Assembly: GCF_003627965.1 (NCBI RefSeq)
Contig: NZ_RBWE01000001.1
Location: 2,108,572 to 2,172,571 of the forward strand
Origin: Desulfofundulus salinus
Lineage (GTDB): Bacteria; Bacillota; Desulfotomaculia; Desulfotomaculales; Desulfovirgulaceae
Length of the DNA: 64,000 bases
Reading direction: 5' to 3'
Position numbers and translations under genes: made by a program. This document shows positions 54,928-64,000 of this stretch, piece after piece. Each line of letters begins with the position of its first letter. The first letter of the stretch is position 1. Below the pieces are notes generated by a model. The model had not been told where the DNA came from, ran no database searches, and saw only the letters and a list, made by a program, of their open reading frames with translations.

Positions 54928-54949
54928 GTAAATGTTCAGCAAAACCGTT
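54928..54949. repeat. 22-bp sequence matching the end of the 40.6-kb MITE
   Basis: GTAAATGTTCAGCAAAACCG... here matches the left end of the element at 40600 at 20 of 22 positions (T/C and C/T differences). It spans the murD stop codon and the gap before ftsW, so the last codons of murD lie inside it. No second end or target duplication is visible nearby. Confidence 0.6.
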
Positions 54950-56327
54950 CACTGCCCCCGGCCATTTCCCGTATGATCAGCTCATGTACCAGCTTTTTAA
55001 ACATTTCCCCGCGCTCCTCGTAACTTTTGAACATGTCCCAGCTGGCGCAGGCCGGGGAAAGCAGGACCACTTCCCCCGGTCGGGCTGCCCGGTAGGCTTG
55101 AAACACTGCATCTCGAAAGTCCTGGGCCCGGATAATTTCCCCGACCCCGGCCGCCCTGGCGGCCGCTTCAATTTCCCGGGCACACTCTCCCAGCACCACC
55201 AGCACCCTTACTTTCTCCTTTACCAGGCGGGCAAAGGTGGTAAAATCGTTACCCTTGTTTCTGCCCCCCGCCAGTAAAACGATGGGCTGATCATAGGCCT
55301 CCAGGGCTTTTATGCTGGCCTCGGGATTGGTGCCCTTGGAATCGTTGATATATTTCACGCCGTTGATCTCGACGACAAATTCCAGGCGGTGGGGGACGCC
55401 GGAGAAGTGGTGCAGCGTAGCGGCCAGCTGCGCTTCCCTGATTCCCAGCACCCAGGCGCAGGCAACGGCGGCCAGGGCGTTTTCCAGGTTGTGGGCGCCC
55501 GGAATACGCAGGGCGCTTGCCGGTAAAACGGGATGAACCGCCTCCCCTTCCCTGACCGCTATATAGCCGTTGTGCACGATTACCCCATCTTCCAGATTAT
55601 GCCGCCGGCTGAAAAATATAACCTTTCCGGGGCATACGGATGCTAAATCCCTGGTCAGGGGATCGTCGTAATTTAAAACCGTGTAATCGTCCCCGGCCTG
55701 GTTGGCAAAAATGCGCGCCTTTGCCGCCACATAGCCCTCCATATTGCCGTGCCGGTCCAGGTGGTCGGGGGTTATGTTTAAGATGGCGGCCACCCGGGGA
55801 CGGAAAGACCGCGTGGTCTCCAGTTGAAAGCTGCTGACCTCCAAAACAATCAGGTCGTTTGGTCCATATTTTTCCACTTCCGTAATCAGGGGCTGGCCGA
55901 TATTACCGGCCACCAGGGTCTTGATCCCGGCGTCGGCAAAAATTTGACCTACCAGGCTGGTGGTGGTGGTTTTACCGTTGGTGCCGGTAATGGCTACTAT
56001 GGGTGCCCTGGCCAGGCCGTAAGCCAGCTCCAGCTCACCCGTCACCGGAATACCCAGCTCCCGGGCCCGGGCTGCCGGCGGAATGGTGAGGGGTACCCCT
56101 GGGCTGATTACCACCAGGTCAAAGCTGCCCTCCTCCACCTCCGGGTAGCGGCCAAGCACCAGCTCCACCTCCGGCGGCAAGAAGGATGAAAGGGGCGGAT
56201 CAAAGGAAGCAGCCTCCTTCCGATCGGTTAAGACCACCCGCGCCCCCTTACCCGCTAGAAAACGGCTCACCGCCACCCCGCTTTTACCTGCTCCGATAAC
56301 CAGAACCTTTTGTCCTTCAAATGCCAA
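54936..56327 (-). CDS. murD: UDP-N-acetylmuramoylalanine--D-glutamate ligase MurD
   Basis: A 463-residue ligase. The N-terminal GAGKSGVAVSRFLAGKG binds the UDP moiety; TGTNGKTTTTSLVG is the P-loop; the central NDSKGTNPEA segment is the MurD-specific C-terminal hinge. The last four residues (ERFC) are encoded within the MITE-like 22-bp match. Confidence 0.98.
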   Translation of the reverse strand: MAFEGQKVLVIGAGKSGVAVSRFLAGKGARVVLTDRKEAASFDPPLSSFLPPEVELVLGRYPEVEEGSFDLVVISPGVPLTIPPAARARELGIPVTGELELAYGLARAPIVAITGTNGKTTTTSLVGQIFADAGIKTLVAGNIGQPLITEVEKYGPNDLIVLEVSSFQLETTRSFRPRVAAILNITPDHLDRHGNMEGYVAAKARIFANQAGDDYTVLNYDDPLTRDLASVCPGKVIFFSRRHNLEDGVIVHNGYIAVREGEAVHPVLPASALRIPGAHNLENALAAVACAWVLGIREAQLAATLHHFSGVPHRLEFVVEINGVKYINDSKGTNPEASIKALEAYDQPIVLLAGGRNKGNDFTTFARLVKEKVRVLVVLGECAREIEAAARAAGVGEIIRAQDFRDAVFQAYRAARPGEVVLLSPACASWDMFKSYEERGEMFKKLVHELIIREMAGGSERFC

Positions 56328-56371
56328 GTCCCTTACCTTCCTTCTTAAACAAGTAATGTCCTTTAAAAAAG

Positions 56372-57373
56372 CTAACCCAGTTGATACAGCCCGGCCAGCC
56401 CCAGGAGGGCCAGGACCAGGGTAACCCCCCAGAAGGTATAGACCACCCGCTGTTCACTCCAGCCACCCAGCTCAAAGTGGTGGTGCAGGGGGCTCATCCG
56501 GAATACCCTCCGGCCGAAGAGCTGGAAGGAAATGACCTGGATGATTACCGACAGGGCCTCCAGTACATAGACGCCCCCAATAACCAGCAGGAATAACTCG
56601 CTCCTGGTCAATACCGCCGCCGCCCCCAGGGCCCCTCCCAGGGCCAGGGAGCCGGTGTCGCCCATGAATATCCGGGCCGGATGGTGATTGTAGACCAGAA
56701 AACCCAGGCAGCCACCCATCAGGGCGGCCATGATGATGGCAACCCCCAACTGATCCATTAAGAGGGCAATAAGCACAAGAGCCGCGGCCACCGGTACGGT
56801 TACTCCGGCGGCCAGGCCGTCCAGGCCATCGGTGAGATTCACCGCGTTGGCCGTACCCACCACTACCAGCACGGCAAACAAAAGAAAACCCCAGGTTCCC
56901 AGCTCCAGGGTTAATCCCCCGGGAACAAAAAAACCGCTAAAAGGGATTACCAGATCCGTCCCCCGGCCAAAGGTAGAAACAGCCAGCAAGGCGAGCAACA
57001 CACTTAAGATCACCTGACCGAAAAGCTTTTCCCGGGCCCGCAGGCCCAGGGATCTCTTCAAAGCCACCTTAATGTAGTCGTCTAAAAAACCAATCAACCC
57101 GAATCCCAGGGTAACCCCCAGCACCAAAAGGCCCTCCGGAAAACGGTGAGCCAGCCAGAACCCGGCCACGGTTGTTCCGGCCAGGAACATGATTCCGCCC
57201 ATGGTGGGAGTACCGCCTTTAGAAAGGTGAGTGGCCGGCCCATCGTCGCGGATACTCTGACCGAACTTAAGACGGCGCAAAAGGGGTATGGTCAGGGGTC
57301 CTAAAAGAAGGGTGACGGCCAGAGAAGTAAGCAAAGCTTTGCTTAAAAGAAGCCATAAATCATTAGTCCCCAT
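56372..57373 (-). CDS. mraY: Phospho-N-acetylmuramoyl-pentapeptide transferase MraY
   Basis: A 333-residue membrane enzyme (ten segments) making lipid I. The Mg-binding Asp pair is in LIGFLDDYIK, the nucleophile region in NAVNLTDGLDGLAAG, and the HHHFELGGWSE loop is intact. Confidence 0.98.
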   Translation of the reverse strand: MGTNDLWLLLSKALLTSLAVTLLLGPLTIPLLRRLKFGQSIRDDGPATHLSKGGTPTMGGIMFLAGTTVAGFWLAHRFPEGLLVLGVTLGFGLIGFLDDYIKVALKRSLGLRAREKLFGQVILSVLLALLAVSTFGRGTDLVIPFSGFFVPGGLTLELGTWGFLLFAVLVVVGTANAVNLTDGLDGLAAGVTVPVAAALVLIALLMDQLGVAIIMAALMGGCLGFLVYNHHPARIFMGDTGSLALGGALGAAAVLTRSELFLLVIGGVYVLEALSVIIQVISFQLFGRRVFRMSPLHHHFELGGWSEQRVVYTFWGVTLVLALLGLAGLYQLG

Positions 57374-57470
57374 CCGGTACCACCTGCGGCGGATTCCCTC
57401 CTTTTTCGGAAGTTAGAGGTACATGCCGGGCGCCGGTCGTTCCGCGCCGCCATAGCCAACTGTTGCCAGC

Positions 57471-58874
57471 TTATGTGTCCTGGTGCAAAAAGGTGTTTTG
57501 TCCCTGAACCAGGGCCTGCACAATCCCTTCCATGCGCATGCCCCGGGAACCCTTAATCAGCACCACATCCCCGGGTCGGGCCAGATCCTTCAATATTTCT
57601 ACGGCCCCGCCGTTGGATGCGCACCGGAAGATGCGCCCGCCGGGCATTCCGGCCGCCAGCGCTCCGTCGGCAAGAAAACGGGCCAGATTGCCCACCGTAA
57701 TCAGGTAATCCACCACCCCGGCGGCATCACCGCCCACCCGGCGATGAGCGTCCTGAGCCTCTTCTCCCAGTTCCAGCATGTCTCCCAGAACGGCAATGCG
57801 GCGCCCTTTGGCATCCGCTTCAGCCAGCACCTGCAGGGCGGCCCGGGTCGAGGACGGGTTGGCATTATAGGCATCGTTAATGATTTTCAGCCCCCGGCAA
57901 TCAATTATTTCCAGGCGCATGGGCGTCAAGACGGCCCCGGCCAGGCCAGCGGCGATATCTTCCAGCGGCACCCCCAGTGCCCAGGCTACCCCCACCGCGG
58001 CCAGGGCGTTTTCCACATTGTGCCGCCCCGGCAGGGGTAAATAAATTTCTACTTCCTCTCCATCGGGCACCCTCACCCGAAACCGGTTACCGCCCTTTTC
58101 GGGACGAATGTCCCGGCCAAGGATATCTGCCTCACCACCGATGCCGAAAAAGTACACCTGCCCCCGGCAACGGGCCGCCTCCCGCCGGATATAGGGGCTG
58201 TCCCGGTGCAAAACGGCAAACCCTTCCGGCCCGATGGCTTCCAGAATTTCTCCCTTGGCCCGGGCAATGTTATCCACCGACCCCAGGCGCTCTATATGGG
58301 CCTCACCGATATTGGTGATTACCGCTCCCGTGGGGAAGGCCAGGCGGCAAAGGAAGGCAATTTCCCCTAGTCCCCGCATGGCCATTTCCACCACCACGGC
58401 CTGGTAGCGCTCATCAAGCTCCAGGAGGGTGAGGGGTAAACCAATTTCGTTGTTCCTGTTGCCCGTGGTTTTCAGGGTGTTAAACCGCCGGGAGAGGGCA
58501 GCCTCCACCAGGTCCTTGGTACTGGTTTTACCGGAACTGCCGGTAATACCAATCACCGGCACCCGGTAAGCCTCCCGGTTATAGCGGGCCAGCTGTTGTA
58601 AAGCTTCCAGGGTGTCGTCCACCTGGATCACGGCTGCCCCCGGATTTATACCGGACACCATACGCTCCACCACCACCCCGGCAGCACCGGCGGCCAGAAC
58701 CTGCGGTACAAAATCATGGCCGTCATGCCGTTGCCCCCGGAGGGCAAAAAACAGCTCGCCTCCCGCAAGGCTGCGGCTGTCGATGGAGACGGCCCGGACC
58801 CGGACGCCTGCGTCCCCCTGACACAGCCTGCCATTTACGGCCCGCGCTACTTCGTCGAGGGTCATCGTTTTCAC
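57471..58874 (-). CDS. murF: UDP-MurNAc-tripeptide--D-Ala-D-Ala ligase MurF
   Basis: A 467-residue ligase with P-loop GSSGKTSTKDLV and the conserved NDAYNANPSST segment. It adds D-Ala-D-Ala to the tripeptide. Its start overlaps the murE stop by 4 bp; a 97-bp gap to mraY is unremarkable. Confidence 0.98.
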   Translation of the reverse strand: MKTMTLDEVARAVNGRLCQGDAGVRVRAVSIDSRSLAGGELFFALRGQRHDGHDFVPQVLAAGAAGVVVERMVSGINPGAAVIQVDDTLEALQQLARYNREAYRVPVIGITGSSGKTSTKDLVEAALSRRFNTLKTTGNRNNEIGLPLTLLELDERYQAVVVEMAMRGLGEIAFLCRLAFPTGAVITNIGEAHIERLGSVDNIARAKGEILEAIGPEGFAVLHRDSPYIRREAARCRGQVYFFGIGGEADILGRDIRPEKGGNRFRVRVPDGEEVEIYLPLPGRHNVENALAAVGVAWALGVPLEDIAAGLAGAVLTPMRLEIIDCRGLKIINDAYNANPSSTRAALQVLAEADAKGRRIAVLGDMLELGEEAQDAHRRVGGDAAGVVDYLITVGNLARFLADGALAAGMPGGRIFRCASNGGAVEILKDLARPGDVVLIKGSRGMRMEGIVQALVQGQNTFLHQDT

Positions 58875-60355
58875 GGTTGTTCTCCTCTACTTAAAATTTC
58901 GTCCAGCGCTTTGATAGCTTCAATGCGATCATCAAAAGGATATTTAGTGGTACCGATAATTTGGTAATTCTCATGCCCTTTACCGGCAATAATGACCGTA
59001 TCCCCCGGGGCGGCTATCCCCAGGGCAAAACGAATGGCCTCCCGCCGGTCGGGCACCACCCGGTAGTTAGAACGGACCCGCCGCACCCCTTCTTCCACCT
59101 GGGCAATGATTCTCATGGGATCCTCGGTACGGGGGTTATCCGAAGTAATCACCGGAAGATCACTCAGGCGGGCGGCAATTTCCCCCATGATGGGCCGCTT
59201 GGTGGGATCCCGGTCGCCGCCACAGCCAAATACGGTAATCAACCTTCCCGGGGTTATGGCCCGGGCGGTGGTGAGGATGTTTTCCAGCCCGTCGGGGGTG
59301 TGGGCGTAGTCCACCACCACGGTAAAGTCCTGCCCCCGGTCCACCAGTTCAAACCGGCCCGGCACACCTTCCACCGACTCCAGTGCCCGAGCCGCCAGCG
59401 GCAGGGGAATTCCCCCGGCCACTGCTGCCGTCATGGCGGCCAGGGCGTTATAAACGTTGAAATAACCGGTTAACTTTAAGCTTACCGGAATTTCACCCCA
59501 GGGGCTGGTGACGGTAAAAGAAACGCCCCTGGGGGTAACTTTAACCTCCTGTGCCCGCACCTGCGCTTCTGCCGTGAGCCCGTAGGTAAAAACGGGTACT
59601 CTGGTTTCGGCCACGATCCTTCCCGCCCGGGGGTCATCGGCGTTAATGACCGCCAGGGCAGGCTTGCCATCCTGCCCCAGCCCCCGGAACAACAGCGTCT
59701 TTGCCGCCAGGTAATCGTCCATGTCCCGGTGGAAATCCAGGTGGTCCTGGGTAATATTAGTAAATACCCCGGCATCAAAGGCACATCCGGCCACCCGGTT
59801 TAAAGCCAGGGCATGGGAACTTACCTCCATTACCGCTACCGTAACCCCCTCAATCACCATTTCAGCCAGCAACTTCTGCAGGTCCAGGGATTCGGGGGTG
59901 GTGTGGGCTACCGGCAATACCCGGTCACCAATCCAGTTGGCAATGGTACCAATAAGCCCTACCTTGTTTCCCGCAGCCCGGTAAATGGCTGCCAGCAAAT
60001 GGGTGGTAGTGGTTTTACCGTTTGTCCCGGTAACCCCGATCAATTTTAATCTCCGGGATGGGTAGCCATAAAAGCGCGCCGCAAGTAAAGCCAGGGCTAA
60101 GCGGGTGTCTGGCACGCGCACATAGGCAATACCGGAAGGAAGGGGGATTTCCTTTTGCACCACCACGGCTACTGCACCCCTGGATACGGCCTGCTCCACA
60201 TAACGATGGCCATCGGTGGTGAAACCCTCCACGGCTACAAACAGAAAACCGGGTTGCACCTGCCGCGAGTCGTAGGCAATGCCCGATATGTGTACCTGTT
60301 GATTGCCTCCCACAGCCAAACAGTTTTGCCCCTTGATCAACTCGCTAAACAGCAA
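58871..60355 (-). CDS. murE: UDP-MurNAc-tripeptide synthetase MurE (meso-DAP adding)
   Basis: About 494 residues. The P-loop is GTNGKTTTTHLL and the DNPRTEDP motif near residue 405 is the signature of meso-diaminopimelate specificity, so the peptidoglycan is of the meso-DAP type. I chose the TTG at 60355, 7 nt after AAGGAGG; longer forms (to 60424) have no site. The 134-bp gap to spoVD is AT-rich. Confidence 0.95.
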   Translation of the reverse strand: MLFSELIKGQNCLAVGGNQQVHISGIAYDSRQVQPGFLFVAVEGFTTDGHRYVEQAVSRGAVAVVVQKEIPLPSGIAYVRVPDTRLALALLAARFYGYPSRRLKLIGVTGTNGKTTTTHLLAAIYRAAGNKVGLIGTIANWIGDRVLPVAHTTPESLDLQKLLAEMVIEGVTVAVMEVSSHALALNRVAGCAFDAGVFTNITQDHLDFHRDMDDYLAAKTLLFRGLGQDGKPALAVINADDPRAGRIVAETRVPVFTYGLTAEAQVRAQEVKVTPRGVSFTVTSPWGEIPVSLKLTGYFNVYNALAAMTAAVAGGIPLPLAARALESVEGVPGRFELVDRGQDFTVVVDYAHTPDGLENILTTARAITPGRLITVFGCGGDRDPTKRPIMGEIAARLSDLPVITSDNPRTEDPMRIIAQVEEGVRRVRSNYRVVPDRREAIRFALGIAAPGDTVIIAGKGHENYQIIGTTKYPFDDRIEAIKALDEILSRGEQP

Positions 60356-60489
60356 ACGAAATCCTCCTTCCTTACCAGAAAGGCTTCCCGTGGTTATACT
60401 ACCACCCCTGCTGTTACAATGCAATAAGAGCCCTTTGGTCCTTTTTATGGTATTATTGCCACTTTATATTAATTATACGTAAAATAATG

Positions 60490-62673
60490 CTATGGTCTCT
60501 CAACAAATTCCCGCACCCGCCGGGCAGTTGCAGGAGGTGCCTGGGACGGCTCGGATCCGGGTTTAAACTCTACCCTCACCGTGGTACCCCGGGGGACTTT
60601 TTCCCCCGGCCGGGGGTTCTGGCTGGCGGCCTGCCCGATCCCCACCGCTTCCAGGCGGAGATCCATACCCGCCAGCAGGGCGGCCACTTCGGTAATGGTC
60701 AGGCCCGTAAGATTGGGAACGGTCACCGTTCCCTCCCTTGATTTACCTCCGGGGGGTTGCAAATCCAGCACCACCGAGGTACCACTTAACACCTCGGCTC
60801 CCGCTTTTGGTGTTTGCTCCTGGACAATAGCTCCCTCCCCCCGGACCACAAAGGACAGTCCCGCCTCGCGCAAGATATTCTGGGCCATTTCCAGGGGATA
60901 ATTGACCACGTTTGGCACCCGGACCTTAACCCGGGGCTGTTCAAAGTATACGAAAGGATCCTTTGGTTTTTCGAGGCCAGGCGTTTCAGGCACCTGCAGG
61001 TAATGCAGGGTGTCCCGGACCACTTCCCGGAACACCGGAGCAGCTACCTGGCTGCCGTAATAGATGCCACCTTGCGGCTCCGCAACCATAACCAGGGCGG
61101 CAACCCGCGGGTTGTCTGCCGGGGCAAAGCCGGTAAAGGAAGCCACGTATTTCCCGCTTACGTAACCGCCCCCTTCACCTACCACCTGGGCGGTACCGGT
61201 TTTGCCGGCCACCCGGTAGCCGTCGATGAAGGCGTTTCTACCAGTACCCTTCATAACCACCGCCTGAAGCAGGTCCACAACCTGGCGGGCCTTTTCCCGG
61301 TCAAGCACCCGGCGCACCACCTCGGGCTGAAAGGTCTTGATTACTTTGCCCGAGGGGTCGCGGATTTCTTTCACCAGGTGCGGGCGCAATAAAAGACCAC
61401 CGTTGGCCACGGCGCAGGTGGCAGTCAGCAGTTGAATTGGCGTCACGGCAATGGATTGACCGATGGCCATGGTGGCCAGGTTAAGGTTGGTAGCCTTCTT
61501 TTCGGAAATGACAATACCGGTAGCCTCCCCCGGCAGGTCAATGCCCGTAACGTCCCCGAAACCAAAGTTTTTAATATAGGAATAAAACCTTTCCTTACCC
61601 AGGCGCAGGCCTACCTCCACAAATCCGGGGTTGCAGGAATTCATCACCACCTGTTCAAAGGTCTGGCTGCCGTGGCCTCCGTCGGCCCAGCAGCGGATGT
61701 AGCGGTCGGCAACCTTTACGTAGCCCGGATCGAAGAACTGGTCATCTGGCTTGACCACCCCTTCGCTGACGGCCGCAGCCGTGGTGATGATTTTAAAGGT
61801 AGAACCCGGTTCGTAGTTATACCAGATGGCTGGATTCCGGTCCCAAACCCCCTGCGGAGCAGTCATCCAGTTTTTCGAATCAAAGCTGGGGCGATTACCC
61901 ATGGCCAGGATTTCCCCGGTTCGGGGGTCCATGACGATAATCACCGCCAGTTTGGGGTTGTATTTGGCCACCACCCGGTCCAGTTCCCGCTCCACAAACT
62001 GCTGGATGGTTTCATCCAGTGTCAGGACCAGACTGTTTCCCTGCCGGGGGGAAATATATTTATGCAACGCTCCGGGAACCTCCCGCCCGGTGGCATCCTG
62101 TTCTACCACAATGCGGCCGGGGGTTCCCTGTAATTCCCGGTCAAACGTCTTCTCTATGCCCATGAGCCCCTGGTTGTCTACGCCGGTAAAGCCCAGGACG
62201 TGGGGCGCCAGGGAGCCAAACACGTAATGCCTGACGCTTTCTTCAACAAAAAAGAGGCCGGGCAACTTGAGCTGCTTAATTTTCTCCACTATCCCCGGTT
62301 CTAATTTACGGGCAACCCATTCATAGCAGGACTTGCGGGTGAGGATTTGATAGAGGTGTTCCACTTTCATATCCAGGAGAGGTGCAAGCTGTTCGGCAAC
62401 CCGGCGGGGATCCTTTACGAGATAGGGAATGGTATAAAGGGACTCGGCGCTGACGCTGGTTACGAGTAGACGCCCGTTCCGGTCGTAAATATTACCTCGC
62501 CTGGCCTCCACCGGAATATCCCGCATCCGCACTTCCAGAGCCTTTTGCTGCAATTCATCCGCCCTTATAAACTGAATCCAGGCCAGGCGGCCTATCAAAA
62601 TAACGAGGGCCGCAGTGGCCAGAAGGAAAAGAGAGGTCAGCCTGCGGCGGATAATGATGTTGGTGGTACGCAT
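60490..62673 (-). CDS. spoVD: SpoVD-like penicillin-binding protein with two PASTA domains
   Basis: A 727-residue class B PBP. One N-terminal membrane segment (about 11-28), a dimerisation domain, then the transpeptidase with SxxK in EPGSTFKII (Ser near residue 295), SxN in NSCNPG and KTG in VAGKTGTAQ. Two PASTA repeats (about residues 580-645 and 650-715) close it; PASTA tails mark SpoVD-like PBPs of spore formers. It is the only PBP in this dcw cluster, so it may serve both division and cortex synthesis. Confidence 0.95.
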   Translation of the reverse strand: MRTTNIIIRRRLTSLFLLATAALVILIGRLAWIQFIRADELQQKALEVRMRDIPVEARRGNIYDRNGRLLVTSVSAESLYTIPYLVKDPRRVAEQLAPLLDMKVEHLYQILTRKSCYEWVARKLEPGIVEKIKQLKLPGLFFVEESVRHYVFGSLAPHVLGFTGVDNQGLMGIEKTFDRELQGTPGRIVVEQDATGREVPGALHKYISPRQGNSLVLTLDETIQQFVERELDRVVAKYNPKLAVIIVMDPRTGEILAMGNRPSFDSKNWMTAPQGVWDRNPAIWYNYEPGSTFKIITTAAAVSEGVVKPDDQFFDPGYVKVADRYIRCWADGGHGSQTFEQVVMNSCNPGFVEVGLRLGKERFYSYIKNFGFGDVTGIDLPGEATGIVISEKKATNLNLATMAIGQSIAVTPIQLLTATCAVANGGLLLRPHLVKEIRDPSGKVIKTFQPEVVRRVLDREKARQVVDLLQAVVMKGTGRNAFIDGYRVAGKTGTAQVVGEGGGYVSGKYVASFTGFAPADNPRVAALVMVAEPQGGIYYGSQVAAPVFREVVRDTLHYLQVPETPGLEKPKDPFVYFEQPRVKVRVPNVVNYPLEMAQNILREAGLSFVVRGEGAIVQEQTPKAGAEVLSGTSVVLDLQPPGGKSREGTVTVPNLTGLTITEVAALLAGMDLRLEAVGIGQAASQNPRPGEKVPRGTTVRVEFKPGSEPSQAPPATARRVREFVERP

Positions 62674-62720
62674 ACCCTTCTCCTCCAGATAGCGCCCACC
62701 CGTGAAAAAATAGGTGCCCC

Positions 62721-63227
62721 TTAGCCGGAATGTCCGGAGGAACGGTGAATGACCAGATCGGCCAGGGCCTGCAGGATCCAGTGATGCTCCCTGGGTACAC
62801 GGCCTCTCTCCGTATCATCAGACCCAGATTTTTCTGCCGGCCTGGGTTCCGGGGGGACATCCTGGGCATCGCTTACGGCCTTAACCAGTACCACCTGGCG
62901 CTCGTCTGGCTTCACCATGCCCAGGCGGGTGGTGGCCACAGCTTCCACCCGTTCCAGGGAGGATAGCCTGGACACCTCTTCGGTAAGACCCCGGGTCTCG
63001 ATTTCCAGCTCGGCCAGCTCCTTTTGCATGCGGGTGATCTGATATCCGGTAATGAGTATCCGGGAATAGAAAATCGAAATCAGGATACCCAATGCAAAAA
63101 CAAGCAGGATCAGCAGCGTTAGTACCAGATGTTCCCGGGGCCGTGCTTGCGGCCGGGGATGACCCGCAGGGCTATACCTTTCCCCGGGCGGGCTTTGGTG
63201 GTAAGGTTGTTCCTTGGCTACTATCAA
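62721..63227 (-). CDS. ftsL: Cell division protein FtsL
   Basis: A 168-residue bitopic protein: a short cytoplasmic part, one membrane segment (about 35-57) and a leucine-zipper-like coil (QKELAELEIETRGLTEEVSRL). The LGMVKPDERQVVLVK motif is typical of FtsL. The C-terminal 40 residues (from DVPPEPRPAE) are an unusual charged extension, longer than Bacillus FtsL. Confidence 0.9.
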   Translation of the reverse strand: MIVAKEQPYHQSPPGERYSPAGHPRPQARPREHLVLTLLILLVFALGILISIFYSRILITGYQITRMQKELAELEIETRGLTEEVSRLSSLERVEAVATTRLGMVKPDERQVVLVKAVSDAQDVPPEPRPAEKSGSDDTERGRVPREHHWILQALADLVIHRSSGHSG

Positions 63228-63230
63228 AGC

Positions 63231-64000
63231 TTATTCACCCCCCGTGGCATTTAGAACCGACCTTAATTTTTCTGCCACCCGCAAGCGGGCACTGCGGGAG
63301 CGGGGATTTAAATTTACCTCCCTTTCCGAGGGTACCACCCCCCCGGGAGTGAGTACCCGCAACAAAGGCTTTTGACCGCATACGCACCGGGGGAAACTGG
63401 GTGGACATACGCATGGGTTGGCCAGCTGACGAAATAATTTTTTGACGATCCGGTCCTCCAGTGAGTGAAAAGTGATCACCAGAATGCGCCCCCCTGGCAA
63501 GAGCAGGTCTACCGCCTGACGCAAAGCTTCCGGCAGAACCTCCAGTTCCCGGTTAACGGCAATTCTTAAAGCCTGAAAGGTTCGCCGGGCCGGGTGGGGA
63601 CCGCTGCGCCTGCTTTTTGCCGGTATGGCTTCCTTAATTATTTCCACCAGCTGAGAGGTGGTTGTTATGGGCTGGTGCTGTCTTTTCCGCACAATGAAGG
63701 AAGCGATCCTCCTGGCCCAACGTTCCTCGCCATAACGGGCAATGATTCCGGCCAGTTCCTCTTCTTTCAGGTTATTGACCAGGTCGGCGGCCGTATGGTG
63801 CATGGTTGGGTCCATGCGCATATCCAGTGGACCCTCGTGGTGGTAGCTGAAACCCCGTTCGGGAATATCCAGCTGGGGAGAACTCACACCCAGGTCAAAG
63901 AGTATGCCGTCTACGGCCGGAATACCCAGTTCAGCGAGGACCCGGGGCAGGTTGATAAAGTTTTCCCGTACCAGGGTGACCCGTTCCCTGTAAGGGGCCA
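63231..64000 (-). CDS. rsmH: 16S rRNA (cytosine1402-N4)-methyltransferase RsmH (5' part beyond the window)
   Basis: The C-terminal 256 or so residues of RsmH/Mra[19 protein letters not shown], the DMRMD segment and [16 protein letters not shown] are family signatures. The frame runs past base 64000 without a start, so the N-terminus with the SAM site is missing. It methylates 16S rRNA and is normally the second gene of the dcw cluster, after mraZ. Confidence 0.97.
   Translation of the reverse strand, partial: APYRERVTLVRENFINLPRVLAELGIPAVDGILFDLGVSSPQLDIPERGFSYHHEGPLDMRMDPTMHHTAADLVNNLKEEELAGIIARYGEERWARRIASFIVRKRQHQPITTTSQLVEIIKEAIPAKSRRSGPHPARRTFQALRIAVNRELEVLPEALRQAVDLLLPGGRILVITFHSLEDRIVKKLFRQLANPCVCPPSFPRCVCGQKPLLRVLTPGGVVPSEREVNLNPRSRSARLRVAEKLRSVLNATGGE

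Noticed and set aside
63888-64000. A short RsmH starting at an internal GTG (63887)
   Set aside because: The frame is open and matches RsmH (LGVSSPQLD) upstream of that GTG, so the gene simply runs off the window.

Overview
The window comes from an endospore-forming, anaerobic, moderately GC-rich Firmicute, most likely a Desulfotomaculum/Pelotomaculum-type member of the Peptococcaceae. This rests on the sporulation genes (spoIIGA-sigE-sigG, spoIIR, spo0M, a SpoVD-like PBP inside the dcw cluster), a class III (oxygen-sensitive) ribonucleotide reductase, a T-box ileS leader and the gene order. The species call is inference; no 16S rRNA gene is present. Nearly all genes lie on the minus strand, so the window reads right to left.

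Right half (about 39-64 kb): a near-complete division and cell-wall (dcw) cluster, rsmH (cut by the window edge)-ftsL-spoVD-murE-murF-mraY-murD-ftsW-murG-murC-murB-murA-ftsQ-two DUF881 genes-sbp-ftsA-ftsZ. It is followed by the engulfment-stage sporulation genes spoIIGA-sigE, sigG and spoIIR, with good forespore (sigma-F/G type) promoters before sigG and spoIIR. A 282-bp MITE-like palindrome with an 8-bp target duplication sits exactly at the sigG stop codon. Two short unlisted ORFs (47 and 33 codons) lie after ftsZ and before nrdR.

Middle (about 24.7-39 kb): nrdR-nrdD-nrdG, fmdB (plus strand), a beta-CASP RNase, pgeF, the PhoP-PhoR/pstB/phoU phosphate genes (without pstSCA), then the ylm group: HlyD-like, yggS, sepF, proC, yggT, ylmH and a DUF167 gene.

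Left part (about 5.5-24.6 kb): an accessory block that separates ileS from the ylm group, which it usually adjoins. It holds an IS607-type element with a frameshifted tnpA and an unusual TnpB-related protein, a frameshifted iron-sulfur flavoprotein gene, and a sigma-54 activator controlling a -24/-12 promoter. That promoter precedes a coherent operon: 4-hydroxybutyryl-CoA dehydratase, a two-subunit CoA-transferase, an SDR, an MFS carrier, thiolase, 3-hydroxybutyryl-CoA dehydrogenase and enoyl-CoA hydratase. Together these would take 4-hydroxybutyrate (or a close relative) through crotonyl-CoA to acetyl-CoA. A second small operon encodes a thioesterase, a soluble chemoreceptor, a nitrilase-fold amidase and an M20 peptidase. 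A perfect 77-bp inverted repeat lies at bases 1-77 and 20784-20860.

The most striking unexplained element is at about 1.84-2.29 kb on the plus strand: a roughly 400-nt sequence that folds by eye into a closed multi-branched RNA (a 15-bp closing helix, at least eight further helices, a GAAA tetraloop and an intrinsic terminator). Its G-U pairs fit transcription only from the plus strand. I could not match it to tmRNA, RNase P RNA, 6S RNA or a riboswitch class, so it is a candidate new large structured RNA.
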